A program made the translations under genes and the position numbers. This document shows, piece by piece, positions 1 to 6,248 of a stretch of DNA of 9,593 bases (position 1 is the stretch's first letter; every line of letters starts with the position of its first letter). Below the pieces are notes generated by a model. That model ran no database searches. It was not told the origin of the DNA and was given only the letters and a program-made list of their open reading frames with translations. The stretch is from assembly GCA_905236365.1 (NCBI GenBank), contig CAJOPP010000031.1, positions 1 to 9,593 of the forward strand. The letters are read 5' to 3'. This stretch comes from an uncultured Lachnospiraceae bacterium (GTDB lineage: Bacteria > Bacillota > Clostridia > Lachnospirales > Lachnospiraceae).

Positions 1-882
1 AAAGCGGTAATACCGGCAGCAGGACTTGGAACCCGGTTTCTTCCGGCAACAAAGGCAATTCCAAAGGAAATGTTACCGATTGTGGATATTCCCACTATTC
101 AATATATTGTGCAGGAAGCGGTGGAAAGTGGAATTGAAGAGATTTTGATCATTACCAATTCCAATAAACATTGTATGGAAAATCATTTTGACCGTGCTTA
201 TGAATTGGAGAACAGACTGATGGAGTCCAATAAAAAGACAGAGTGTGATATGATTTGTGATATTGCCGATATGGCTAATATATATTATGTAAGGCAGAAA
301 GAGCCAAGGGGACTTGGACATGCGATTCTCTGTGCAAAATCCTTTATCGGTGACGAGCCGTTTGCCGTATTGCTTGGAGATGATGTGGTGGAAAACAAGG
401 GAGGAAAGCCGGCATTAAAGCAGTTGATCGAAGCATATGATGAGGTTCAGGCATCCATTGTAGGTGTGCAGACGGTACCGGATGAGGATATCAGTAAATA
501 CGGTATTGTAGAGCCTGCCAAGGCGCCTATAGGTAGAAGAGTAAAACTCAGTTCTATGGTGGAAAAGCCACAGAAAGAGGAAGCACCGAGTAATCTTGCT
601 GTTCTTGGAAGATATGTTCTGACTCCGGAAATCTTTGACTACTTAGAGATGCAGACACCGGGTGCGGGGGGAGAGATACAGCTCACAGATTCCATCAAGA
701 ATCTGATGATCAGTCAGGCGGTTTATGCATATGACTTTGAAGGAATCCGATATGATGTGGGGGACAAATTTGGATTTATTAAGGCAACAGTGGAATATGC
801 TTTGGAGAGAGAAGATTTGAAAGACAAGCTGCAGGAATATCTTGCGGAATTAGTGAAGACGTTCCGGAACACAGAAGAATAG
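1..882 (+). CDS. galU: UTP-glucose-1-phosphate uridylyltransferase (GalU), 5' truncated by window edge
   Basis: The protein makes UDP-glucose and PPi from UTP and glucose-1-phosphate, feeding cell-wall, glycolipid and exopolysaccharide synthesis in the cytoplasm. The frame is open from base 1, so the first 23 visible residues (starting KAVIPAAGLGTRFLP) belong to it and the ATG at 70 is internal. The nucleotidyltransferase signature GLGTR...P.TK..PKEMLP is at visible residues 8-26. The GDD metal/nucleotide-binding motif is near residues 126-128, VEKP near 187-190, GEIQLTD near 224-230, and the C-terminal YDVGDKFGF segment follows. The 293 visible codons match a family size of about 290-300 residues, so only a few N-terminal residues are missing. 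The gene ends at TAG (880-882). A 60-nt gap separates it from the kinase gene and has no evident terminator, so co-transcription is possible. The family call is very secure; GalU against a close paralogue (GtaB-type) cannot be separated here. Confidence 0.96.
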   Translation, partial: KAVIPAAGLGTRFLPATKAIPKEMLPIVDIPTIQYIVQEAVESGIEEILIITNSNKHCMENHFDRAYELENRLMESNKKTECDMICDIADMANIYYVRQKEPRGLGHAILCAKSFIGDEPFAVLLGDDVVENKGGKPALKQLIEAYDEVQASIVGVQTVPDEDISKYGIVEPAKAPIGRRVKLSSMVEKPQKEEAPSNLAVLGRYVLTPEIFDYLEMQTPGAGGEIQLTDSIKNLMISQAVYAYDFEGIRYDVGDKFGFIKATVEYALEREDLKDKLQEYLAELVKTFRNTEE

Positions 883-942
883 AAAGTATTCGAAAAACAT
901 CGATATCCTGTGATGGGTGAAGGAATAAAAGGGGGATGTACA

Positions 943-2754
943 ATGGAAAAAAATGAACAGTTATCCAAGTCAAAGATAATTTATTTTCTATTAGTGCTGT
1001 TACTGATTGCAGTGGTGGCAGCAAGTACCATTTTATTATTAGGTAAGCTGAGTGAGATAGGAGCAGAGGAGAATATTAAGCGTTTGTTTCTGATTGTTCA
1101 TCTCATAATTATTGTTATTGTAATTGGGATTGCAGCCTATATGCTTGGGGTCATGCAAAAAGAAGAAAAAGTCTCTAACGTGAAGAGTGATAAATATAAA
1201 AAACTGTTTATGAATCTGCCGATCGGGTTTGCACAGGTTCATATTTTAAGAGATCCTCAGACAAGACGTAATTTTGGATATCAGATATCGGAAGCCAATG
1301 AAACTTTTGGAAAAATGTTTGATCTGGATGTATCGGATTATTATAATAAAGTGCTATCAGAAAGCAGGATAGAGACGCTGCAGAGCATCAATGCATGGTT
1401 TAAGGCATATGACAATTCAGGAACAAAACTGGGAGAATTTCTGACGGTAGAGATTACCATGGAAAATATCAACAAAACGTTTCATACCGTTATGTATAAG
1501 CTGGAACCTGATTACATAAATATGGTTGTGATTGATATTACAGATCATAAGGAAACAGAAATGAAATTATCCGCAGCCATTGAGGATGCCAATGTTGCTT
1601 ATAAGACACAGGCAGAATTTCTTGCCAATATGTCACATGAGATCCGTACCCCGATCAATGGCATTTTGGGAATGTTGCAGCTTACTTTGATGGCAGATGA
1701 TTTGCAGGCTGATCATAGGGATAATCTGACCACAGCCAAGAATTGTGCGGATACGCTTCTTCGATTGATCAATGATATTTTGGATTTGTCCAAGTTAGAG
1801 GCAGGAAAGTACAATTTGCGGGATGAGGACTTTGATATAAAGGAGTTGATTGAAGAGACGGTAGCTGCCCAGCTTCCGGTAGCAAGAGGTAAGTCATTGA
1901 CGTTAGATTGTTCTTTTGGTGGAACCATGCCGAAGCTGGTACGAGGCGATGCTCAGAGAATTCAACAGGTGTTGAACTGCTTGATTTCCAATGCCATCAA
2001 ATTTACAAATGAAGGTGGAGTACGAATTAAGGTTGCATGTATCGATGATGTTCTGGATAAGATTAAGCTGCGTGTTGCCGTAGCAGACTCCGGAATTGGT
2101 ATATCAGATGAGGACAAGAAGAAATTATTTATCCGATTCTCACAGGTTGATGCATCTGATACCCGTAAGTATGGAGGGTCCGGTCTGGGTCTGGTTATTA
2201 CCAAACAGTTGGTGGAACTGATGGGTGGTGATATCATGGTACAGAGTAAGGAAGGACTGGGTTCTACTTTTATTGTGGAGATTCCGTTAAAGATTATGAA
2301 GCAGGCAGATGATGAAGAAACGGAAGATGCAAAGCAAAAAGATCCGGCACTGTATTCCATCAATGCACATGCGAAAGCAAGGATTCTTGTTGCGGAAGAT
2401 GAACCTGTGAATCAACAGGTAATCGGTAAGTTATTAGGTATGGCTGGTTACTCCTATGATATTGCAGAAAATGGAGAAAAAGCGGTAGAACTTTATAAGA
2501 AGAAAGAATATCAGGCGGCACTGTTTGATGTTCAGATGCCGGTTATGGACGGATTAGAAGCCACTCAGAAAATCAGGGATCTGGAAGTGATGATGGGAAA
2601 AGAGAGGCTTCCGATCATTGCAGTCACCGCAAGGGCGATGTTTGGGGACAAGGAACGAATCTTAGAGGCTAAGCTGGATGATTATATAGCAAAGCCATAT
2701 AATCTCAATGATGTAGTAGATACGCTTAATAAATATGTGACCGAAAAGGAGTAG
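943..2754 (+). CDS. Membrane hybrid sensor histidine kinase with C-terminal receiver domain
   Basis: I chose ATG 943 (603 aa) because GGGGG at 931-935 lies 7 nt upstream; in-frame GTG 910 and ATG 913 lack an SD. Numbered from 943: two hydrophobic helices at about 12-34 and 48-70 with a short loop between them, then a PAS-like region at about 85-205. HisKA follows with the H-box MSHEIRTP (H232). The HATPase has an N-box with N350, the G1 box DSGIGI near 382-387 and the G2 box GGSGLGL near 411-417. A receiver domain at about 480-600 carries acidic residues E485/D486, phospho-acceptor D529 (FDVQMPVMDG), T562 and K584. All catalytic residues are present, so it should autophosphorylate and pass phosphate to its own receiver. 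No HPt domain is visible, so a separate HPt protein or response regulator is implied. There is no large extracytoplasmic sensor, so the ligand is unknown. Whether it controls the nearby Tad genes is open. Confidence 0.95.
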   Translation: MEKNEQLSKSKIIYFLLVLLLIAVVAASTILLLGKLSEIGAEENIKRLFLIVHLIIIVIVIGIAAYMLGVMQKEEKVSNVKSDKYKKLFMNLPIGFAQVHILRDPQTRRNFGYQISEANETFGKMFDLDVSDYYNKVLSESRIETLQSINAWFKAYDNSGTKLGEFLTVEITMENINKTFHTVMYKLEPDYINMVVIDITDHKETEMKLSAAIEDANVAYKTQAEFLANMSHEIRTPINGILGMLQLTLMADDLQADHRDNLTTAKNCADTLLRLINDILDLSKLEAGKYNLRDEDFDIKELIEETVAAQLPVARGKSLTLDCSFGGTMPKLVRGDAQRIQQVLNCLISNAIKFTNEGGVRIKVACIDDVLDKIKLRVAVADSGIGISDEDKKKLFIRFSQVDASDTRKYGGSGLGLVITKQLVELMGGDIMVQSKEGLGSTFIVEIPLKIMKQADDEETEDAKQKDPALYSINAHAKARILVAEDEPVNQQVIGKLLGMAGYSYDIAENGEKAVELYKKKEYQAALFDVQMPVMDGLEATQKIRDLEVMMGKERLPIIAVTARAMFGDKERILEAKLDDYIAKPYNLNDVVDTLNKYVTEKE

Positions 2755-2789
2755 CGGTCACTATGATCTTTGAATAACCGGACCGGTCA
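2737..2789. other. Inverted repeats at a convergent gene junction (possible weak terminator)
   Basis: GTGACCG (2737-2743) and CGGTCAC (2755-2761) form perfect 7-bp arms with an 11-nt loop, spanning the kinase stop codon. A second palindromic stretch, ACCGGACCGGT, follows around 2778-2788 and overlaps the stop of the minus-strand gene. The two coding regions converge with only 32 bp between them, so a bidirectional terminator would fit here. Neither strand shows a clean T-tract directly after a stem, so intrinsic termination is doubtful. Confidence 0.3.
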
Positions 2790-3032
2790 TTCATTTTGCT
2801 GAATTTGTTTTAGCAGGAATTTGTACTGCATATACGCTCCTTTTAGCTGGTATGCATAGCAGTCGATCAGATCCGGATCTGTCTGGTAATTGAGATGGAG
2901 TAACAGGGTATCAATTTTCTTTTTTGTATTATTTAAATCAATCAGTAAAGAGGAATCTGTTGTCACAGTCAATTGTGAGGATGGATTCCTTTTTTTATTT
3001 CGAAATGTTTTTGAATGAAATGCTGTTCTCAT
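2787..3032 (-). CDS. DUF2508 / YaaL-like small protein
   Basis: This is a predicted 81-residue cytoplasmic protein. The C-terminal half fits the DUF2508 (YaaL) pattern: a helix with LLIDLNNTKKKID, the DPDLID motif at residues 52-57, then YAYQL...YKFLLKQI. The N-terminal 25 residues are basic and look disordered. The start is set at 3032: read on the minus strand, AAGGAGG lies 5 nt before this ATG. The alternative ATG at 3050 (giving MKKEDYM...) would place the SD inside the coding region. It is transcribed toward the kinase gene and away from the Tad cluster, so it is not part of either operon. Family members are often found near recR/DNA-maintenance genes in Firmicutes; here it stands alone. 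Its molecular function is unknown to me. The family assignment is from motif recall only. Confidence 0.72.
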   Translation of the reverse strand: MRTAFHSKTFRNKKRNPSSQLTVTTDSSLLIDLNNTKKKIDTLLLHLNYQTDPDLIDCYAYQLKGAYMQYKFLLKQIQQNE

Positions 3033-3043
3033 ATAATCCTCCT
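3033..3043 (-). promoter_or_regulatory. Strong SD deciding the start of the DUF2508 gene
   Basis: On the minus strand the sequence reads AAGGAGG followed by ATTAT and then ATG at 3032. This is a near-perfect anti-SD match at good spacing. It overlaps codons 2-4 of the longer alternative reading from 3050, which argues that the longer start is not used. Confidence 0.75.
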
Positions 3044-3088
3044 TTTTCATATGACCTCTGGCTTTGAGAGGTTATCTCCCGTTTCAAA

Positions 3089-3118
3089 ATTCTATATGGT
3101 TCCTGCATTACCTGTCAT
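3089..3118 (-). promoter_or_regulatory. Candidate sigmaA promoter for the DUF2508 gene
   Basis: On the minus strand, ATGACA (plus positions 3113-3118; 5 of 6 to TTGACA) is followed after 18 bp by TAGAAT (3089-3094; 5 of 6 to TATAAT). It lies about 55 bp upstream of the start at 3032. A 6-bp-arm hairpin (ACCTCT 3054-3059 with AGAGGT 3067-3072) would fall in the short leader just before the SD. Assigned by eye; AT-rich DNA gives chance matches. Confidence 0.45.
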
Positions 3119-3313
3119 CCGGTAATCGTTTTTTGCATTGTTTTTGAAATCTCTCAGGCAGGATATGCTAATCTATGTAGTCAATAAGTTTGTCCATCAA
3201 TAAAGTTGCTATATGATTAAAACAATTTGCTGAGCCATAGCGGTACCGGATATCTGTGGTATGCATTTAAAAGTATAGGAGAAAGAAGTTTTATTTATTC
3301 ATCTTTATGAAAA

Positions 3314-3335
3314 TTTGTTCAAAATTATGAACAAA
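3314..3335. repeat. Perfect inverted repeat, 8-bp arms (operator-like)
   Basis: TTTGTTCA (3314-3321) and TGAACAAA (3328-3335) are exact reverse complements separated by 6 nt. A second, shorter pair, TGAAC (3350-3354) and GTTCA (3359-3363), follows in opposite order, centred 32 bp downstream, about three helical turns. There is no T-tract, so a protein-binding dyad is more likely than a terminator. The binding protein is unknown. Confidence 0.5.
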
Positions 3336-3386
3336 AGTTAAGAAAGTTATGAACTAACGTTCAAAAAGGCGTCATAAAAAGTTATA
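3334..3386 (+). promoter_or_regulatory. Three GTT-centred direct repeats at 22-bp period (LytTR-like sites)
   Basis: AAAGTTAAG (3334-3342), AACGTTCAA (3356-3364) and AAAGTTATA (3378-3386) are 9-bp elements each separated by 13 bp. The published LytTR-family box is [TA][AC][CA]GTTN[AG][TG] in direct repeat with 12-13 bp between copies. The three elements match 9, 8 and 7 of 9 positions. The second overlaps a candidate -35 and the third a -10. This suggests binding by an AgrA/ComE-type regulator, but no LytTR protein is encoded in the window. Confidence 0.4.
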
Positions 3387-3388
3387 AT
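3360..3388 (+). promoter_or_regulatory. Candidate upstream promoter P1 of the Tad operon
   Basis: A perfect -10 TATAAT (3383-3388) follows TTCAAA (3360-3365; 4 of 6 to TTGACA) with a 17-bp spacer. The weak -35 overlaps the second 22-bp-period repeat, an arrangement typical of activator-dependent promoters. It would give a leader of about 150 nt before tadV. Confidence 0.4.
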
Positions 3389-3441
3389 TTCAGGCACTTT
3401 TTGAAATTTCTATGTTTATTTTGCTATTTCGTTCACAATTG

Positions 3442-3470
3442 TAGACAGGGCAGACCGGAAGCAATATAAT
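3442..3470 (+). promoter_or_regulatory. Candidate main promoter P2 of the Tad operon
   Basis: TAGACA (3442-3447; 5 of 6 to TTGACA) is followed after exactly 17 bp by a perfect TATAAT (3465-3470). This is the best sigmaA-type match seen in the window. Transcription would begin near 3477, about 66 nt upstream of tadV. A further GTTCA half-site (3431-3435) sits just ahead of the -35. Confidence 0.6.
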
Positions 3471-3542
3471 GGCAAAAATTCCACTTATACGAATCGGAAA
3501 AGAGGAAGAATTGTAAGAGGAATCAGGAAAGGACTTGGTAGA

Positions 3543-3980
3543 ATGATATGGATGAAATATTTGTTTTTGGTTGGATTGTTTATAAGAGCAGTTTATACAG
3601 ACATGAAAAGCGAAAAGATTGAAAATACGGTAGTGTTGACCGGTTTGCTGGCGGGTCTTGTTTTTGCCGTAATCGGAGGTGGCTGGGCGGGACTTATTCA
3701 AAGCATAAAAATGGCAGGAATTGTTTTTATTGCATTATTCTTTTTGTTTGTAATACATGGGTTGGGCGCAGGTGATATCAAACTTTTTTGCGTGACGGCG
3801 ACCTTTTTTCCGGAGAAGGCAATTACAATTCTGGCAGGATCCTTTTTGGTCGGAGGGATTTTTGGAATGGTCAGGATGATCGGGCGATGGAGACGCAAGG
3901 AAGTTGTGTCACTTAAGGAGACGATTCATTTTTCCATACCGATTGCAGTGGGAACAATACTGGCACAGCTGTGGAGATAG
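3543..3980 (+). CDS. tadV: Prepilin peptidase, A24 family (TadV/CpaA type)
   Basis: This predicted 145-residue integral membrane aspartyl protease would cut the leader from Flp-type prepilins at the cytoplasmic membrane. Both catalytic aspartates of the A24 family are present: D20 in YTDMKSEKIEN (the family D...IPN region, here I-E-N) and D78 in the GxGD motif GAGDIKL. Hydrophobic segments at about 4-19, 30-50, 56-72, 95-110 and 128-143 fit a small multi-pass protein. It lacks the methyltransferase domain of large PilD enzymes, as is usual for TadV/CpaA. ATG 3543 is preferred because AGGAAAGG (3525-3532) lies 10 nt upstream; ATG 3552 would be too far from it. It is the first gene of the Tad cluster and its likely substrate is the Flp protein at 8574. 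Confidence 0.93.
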   Translation: MIWMKYLFLVGLFIRAVYTDMKSEKIENTVVLTGLLAGLVFAVIGGGWAGLIQSIKMAGIVFIALFFLFVIHGLGAGDIKLFCVTATFFPEKAITILAGSFLVGGIFGMVRMIGRWRRKEVVSLKETIHFSIPIAVGTILAQLWR

Positions 3981-3984
3981 TAAC

Positions 3985-4003
3985 TGTTCAGCCCTGCTGA
4001 ATA
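3985..4003 (+). other. Hairpin between tadV and tadZ
   Basis: TTCAGC (3987-3992) and GCTGAA (3996-4001) pair perfectly around a CCT loop, and the stem can extend to 8 bp with one G-U pair. No T-tract follows, so it is not an obvious terminator. It could mark an mRNA processing or stability element in the 57-nt spacer. Confidence 0.35.
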
Positions 4004-4037
4004 GATACTGGAGATAAACAAAATTGGAGTAGAAGAA

Positions 4038-4958
4038 ATGAAAGTATTAAAGATAGGAATTCTGGATGAAGAAGAATATTATGTGGATAAATTGGCTGCT
4101 TATTTGAACCGGCAGGGAAGTTGGAGCGTGTCTGCATTTACGGACAAACAGGTGCTGATAAAACATTTGGAAAAGAGGGAACTGGATATTCTGGCAGGAA
4201 CGGATAAAGAAGAGATTCTGGAACTGAAGCACCTGTATCAAAATCTGTGTTTGATCTGGCTGACAGAGCAGGAGGTGGCGGAAAAGAAAGTGGAAGCCGG
4301 TACGTTGAACTTCTATCCACTGTTTCGGTATCAGAGTGCAAAGGTAATTGGAAAGCGGATCGGCGAGATTGCAGATCAGCTCAGCGTCAATCAGAAAATT
4401 AAAAAAAGAATGGTTGCTTTTTATTCTCCGGTTGGCAGGTGCGGAAAAACATCTCTTGCCCTGGAGACTGTTAAAAAAGGGAAATATGGAAGGTGGCTTT
4501 ATGTGGGAATGGAAGATTACAGCTTTTTTGAGGAAGAAGGAAAAAACCCAGATGTATTTTTTTATTTTGTAAAGGAGAGAAAAGAGGACAAGGTGTTAGA
4601 GTGGATGGAGCAGAGTGAGGGGCTGATTCCCTCTGCAAGTTCGCCTTTTGATACAAAGCAGCTTGAAAAAGAAGACCTTGAATGGCTGCAAAAGGTTTTG
4701 GAAAAGTGTGAGTATTACAGGGGGGGTATCTTTGATATTGGAACAGGTGTACTAAAGGATTTTAATCTGTTTCTGGTATTTGATGCATTGATCGTGCCGT
4801 ATCTGACGGAGAAAAAAGCTATGGTAAAAAAAGAGAAGTTTGAAAGGATGCTTAAGATATATGGATTAGATGATGTAATGGAGAAAATCTGGTTTATCAA
4901 TATGGAACGGGAAGAAGAGATTAATGAAAAGATGGAAGCGGTGTTTCGCTTAAGTTAG
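4038..4958 (+). CDS. tadZ: TadZ/CpaE-like protein: receiver-like N-terminus plus ParA/MinD-type ATPase domain
   Basis: Tad clusters encode TadZ/CpaE, a MinD-like protein that localises the pilus machine to a cell site. The first ~110 residues begin MKVLKIGILDEEEYY and alternate strands and helices like a receiver fold, but with no clear phospho-acceptor, as in other TadZ proteins. The ATPase domain starts near 124 with MVAFYSPVGRCGKTS (K137, T138). This aligns with the deviant Walker A KGGxGKT, but the signature lysine position is V132 and the second glycine is R134. GGIFDIGTG (D233) fits the later Asp motif, and a C-terminal stretch KIWFINME matches the strand before the base-recognition region. 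Length is 306 aa, short for CpaE. The SD GGAG (4025-4028) precedes ATG 4038. Placement between tadV and tadA supports the call more than sequence alone. It could equally be described as a divergent CobQ/ParA-like protein. Confidence 0.78.
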   Translation: MKVLKIGILDEEEYYVDKLAAYLNRQGSWSVSAFTDKQVLIKHLEKRELDILAGTDKEEILELKHLYQNLCLIWLTEQEVAEKKVEAGTLNFYPLFRYQSAKVIGKRIGEIADQLSVNQKIKKRMVAFYSPVGRCGKTSLALETVKKGKYGRWLYVGMEDYSFFEEEGKNPDVFFYFVKERKEDKVLEWMEQSEGLIPSASSPFDTKQLEKEDLEWLQKVLEKCEYYRGGIFDIGTGVLKDFNLFLVFDALIVPYLTEKKAMVKKEKFERMLKIYGLDDVMEKIWFINMEREEEINEKMEAVFRLS

Positions 4959-5015
4959 CAAGCCTGTTCGCCCGGATCATCGTTCGCGGAAATAAAAAGA
5001 AAAGGAGCATATGGT

Positions 5016-6248
5016 ATGACAGGAAAAATGGAGAAGGAAAAAATCCGATTGCAAAAGGAGCTGTTGGATACGCTGAATTTGAATCAAAACCTGACAGATG
5101 AGGAGATTTATGAGCGAATTGAGCAGGAAATCTTAAGTCGCAGTAAAGAAAGTTTTCTATCGGTTGCGGAAATGCAGATGCTGAAAAAAGAGTTATTTAA
5201 TGCTATGCGCAGGCTGGATATTTTGTCAGGGTTGTTAGAAGATGAAGAAATTTCAGAGATTATGGTAAATGGAACCGATCGTATTTTTATTGAAAAAAAA
5301 GGAAAAATCATGGAGATTGAGGAGTCTTTTTCCAGTGACGAGCGGCTTAGAAATGTGATACAGCAGATTGTGAGCAGTTGTAATCGAATCGTGAATGAAA
5401 CTGTGCCAATCGTAGATGCCAGATTAGAAGACGGCTCCAGAGTAAATGTGGTACTCCCGCCAATTGCGTTAAATGGTGCGGTAATGACGATCCGTAAGTT
5501 TCCGAAAGCCTTTTTTACAATGGAGAGACTGATTCAGATGGAATCCATTACCCGGGAAGCTGCTGATTTTTTGGCGGTATTAGTAAAGGCAAGATATAAC
5601 ATTTTTATCAGCGGCGGCACCGGAAGCGGTAAGACAACCTTCTTAAATGTATTGAGCAGTTATATTCCGTCGGAGGAGCGGGTCATTACGATTGAAGATT
5701 CTGCAGAATTGCAGTTGAATGGTATTCCCAATCTGGTACGGTTAGAAACGCGAAATGCAAATGTGGAAGGGGAAAATGCAATCTCTATGTCACAGCTGAT
5801 CAAGACAGCACTTCGAATGCGACCGGACAGGATTATTGTAGGAGAGGTGCGGGATGCGGCGGCGATGGACATGATGAATTCCATGTTGACCGGTCACGAC
5901 GGGAGTCTCAGTAGTGGTCACGGTAACTCCGGTAAAGAAATGATGCTCCGTTTAGAAACGATGATCCTGATGGGATATGATATGCCGGTATTGGCAATCC
6001 GGCAGCAGATTGCGGCGGCGATTGATATTGTAGTCCATCTTGGAAGGCTCAGGGATAACAGCCGGAGAGTATTGGAAATCAGTGAGGTGTTAGGTGTGGA
6101 AGGAGGAGAGATCCAAATGCATCCGCTGTATGAATTTTGTGAATATGGGGAAGAAGACGGCAGGATTATTGGAAAACTGGAGAAAAAGGAGACGCTGGTG
6201 AAAGACCGGAAGCTTTTGCAATCCGGATGGAAAGGAGGGATAACGTGA
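5016..6248 (+). CDS. tadA: Tad pilus assembly ATPase TadA/CpaF (secretion ATPase, GspE/VirB11 superfamily)
   Basis: This cytoplasmic hexameric ATPase powers Flp pilus assembly. The 410-residue protein has an N-terminal helical region (1-70) and the N-terminal ATPase subdomain (ISEIMVNG near 79-86). Walker A GGTGSGKTT is at 200-208 (K206). The Asp box VITIEDSAELQL has E227/D228, Walker B RPDRIIVGEVRD has E277, and the His box covers TGHDGSLSSGHGNS (H294, H302). The usual CpaF His box reads SLSTGHANS, so the variant S-S-G-H-G is a small deviation that keeps both histidines. All catalytic residues are intact. AAAGGAG (5001-5007) lies 8 nt before ATG 5016; the ATG at 5011 is out of frame. Its stop TGA overlaps the GTG start of tadB (GTGA), so the motor and platform are translationally coupled. 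Confidence 0.96.
   Translation: MTGKMEKEKIRLQKELLDTLNLNQNLTDEEIYERIEQEILSRSKESFLSVAEMQMLKKELFNAMRRLDILSGLLEDEEISEIMVNGTDRIFIEKKGKIMEIEESFSSDERLRNVIQQIVSSCNRIVNETVPIVDARLEDGSRVNVVLPPIALNGAVMTIRKFPKAFFTMERLIQMESITREAADFLAVLVKARYNIFISGGTGSGKTTFLNVLSSYIPSEERVITIEDSAELQLNGIPNLVRLETRNANVEGENAISMSQLIKTALRMRPDRIIVGEVRDAAAMDMMNSMLTGHDGSLSSGHGNSGKEMMLRLETMILMGYDMPVLAIRQQIAAAIDIVVHLGRLRDNSRRVLEISEVLGVEGGEIQMHPLYEFCEYGEEDGRIIGKLEKKETLVKDRKLLQSGWKGGIT
6231..6247 (+). promoter_or_regulatory. SD and GTG start of tadB inside the tadA 3' end
   Basis: AAAGGAGG (6231-6238) lies 6 nt before GTG 6245, which overlaps the tadA stop as GTGA. An in-frame ATG at 6227 precedes the SD and has none of its own, so GTG 6245 is the likely start. 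Confidence 0.75.

Larger units (their letters stand above)
3051..3542. other. AT-rich intergenic region between divergent DUF2508 and Tad genes
   Basis: This 492-bp stretch has no convincing gene. The left third carries the leader and candidate promoter of the minus-strand gene. From 3119 to about 3310 I see only AT-rich DNA with a CGGTACCG palindrome at 3241-3248. The right part (3314-3470) holds the repeat array and two rightward promoters annotated separately, and 3471-3542 is the purine-rich leader of tadV. The density of ordered repeats suggests this is the control region of the Tad operon. Confidence 0.6.

Noticed and set aside
70..882. galU starting at ATG 70
   Set aside because: The conserved N-terminal nucleotide-binding signature (AAGLGTRFLP) is encoded upstream in the same frame from base 1, so this ATG is internal.
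3033..3050. Six extra N-terminal codons of the DUF2508 gene (start at 3050)
   Set aside because: The strong SD AAGGAGG falls within these codons and is correctly spaced for ATG 3032.
3469..3516. 15-codon ORF MAKIPLIRIGKEEEL in the tadV leader
   Set aside because: Its ATG overlaps the P2 -10 hexamer, so it would not be on the main transcript, and its SD is weak.
4348..4572. Overlapping 74-residue frame within tadZ
   Set aside because: It lies inside the tadZ P-loop region in another frame, has no SD and no recognisable domain; a shadow frame.
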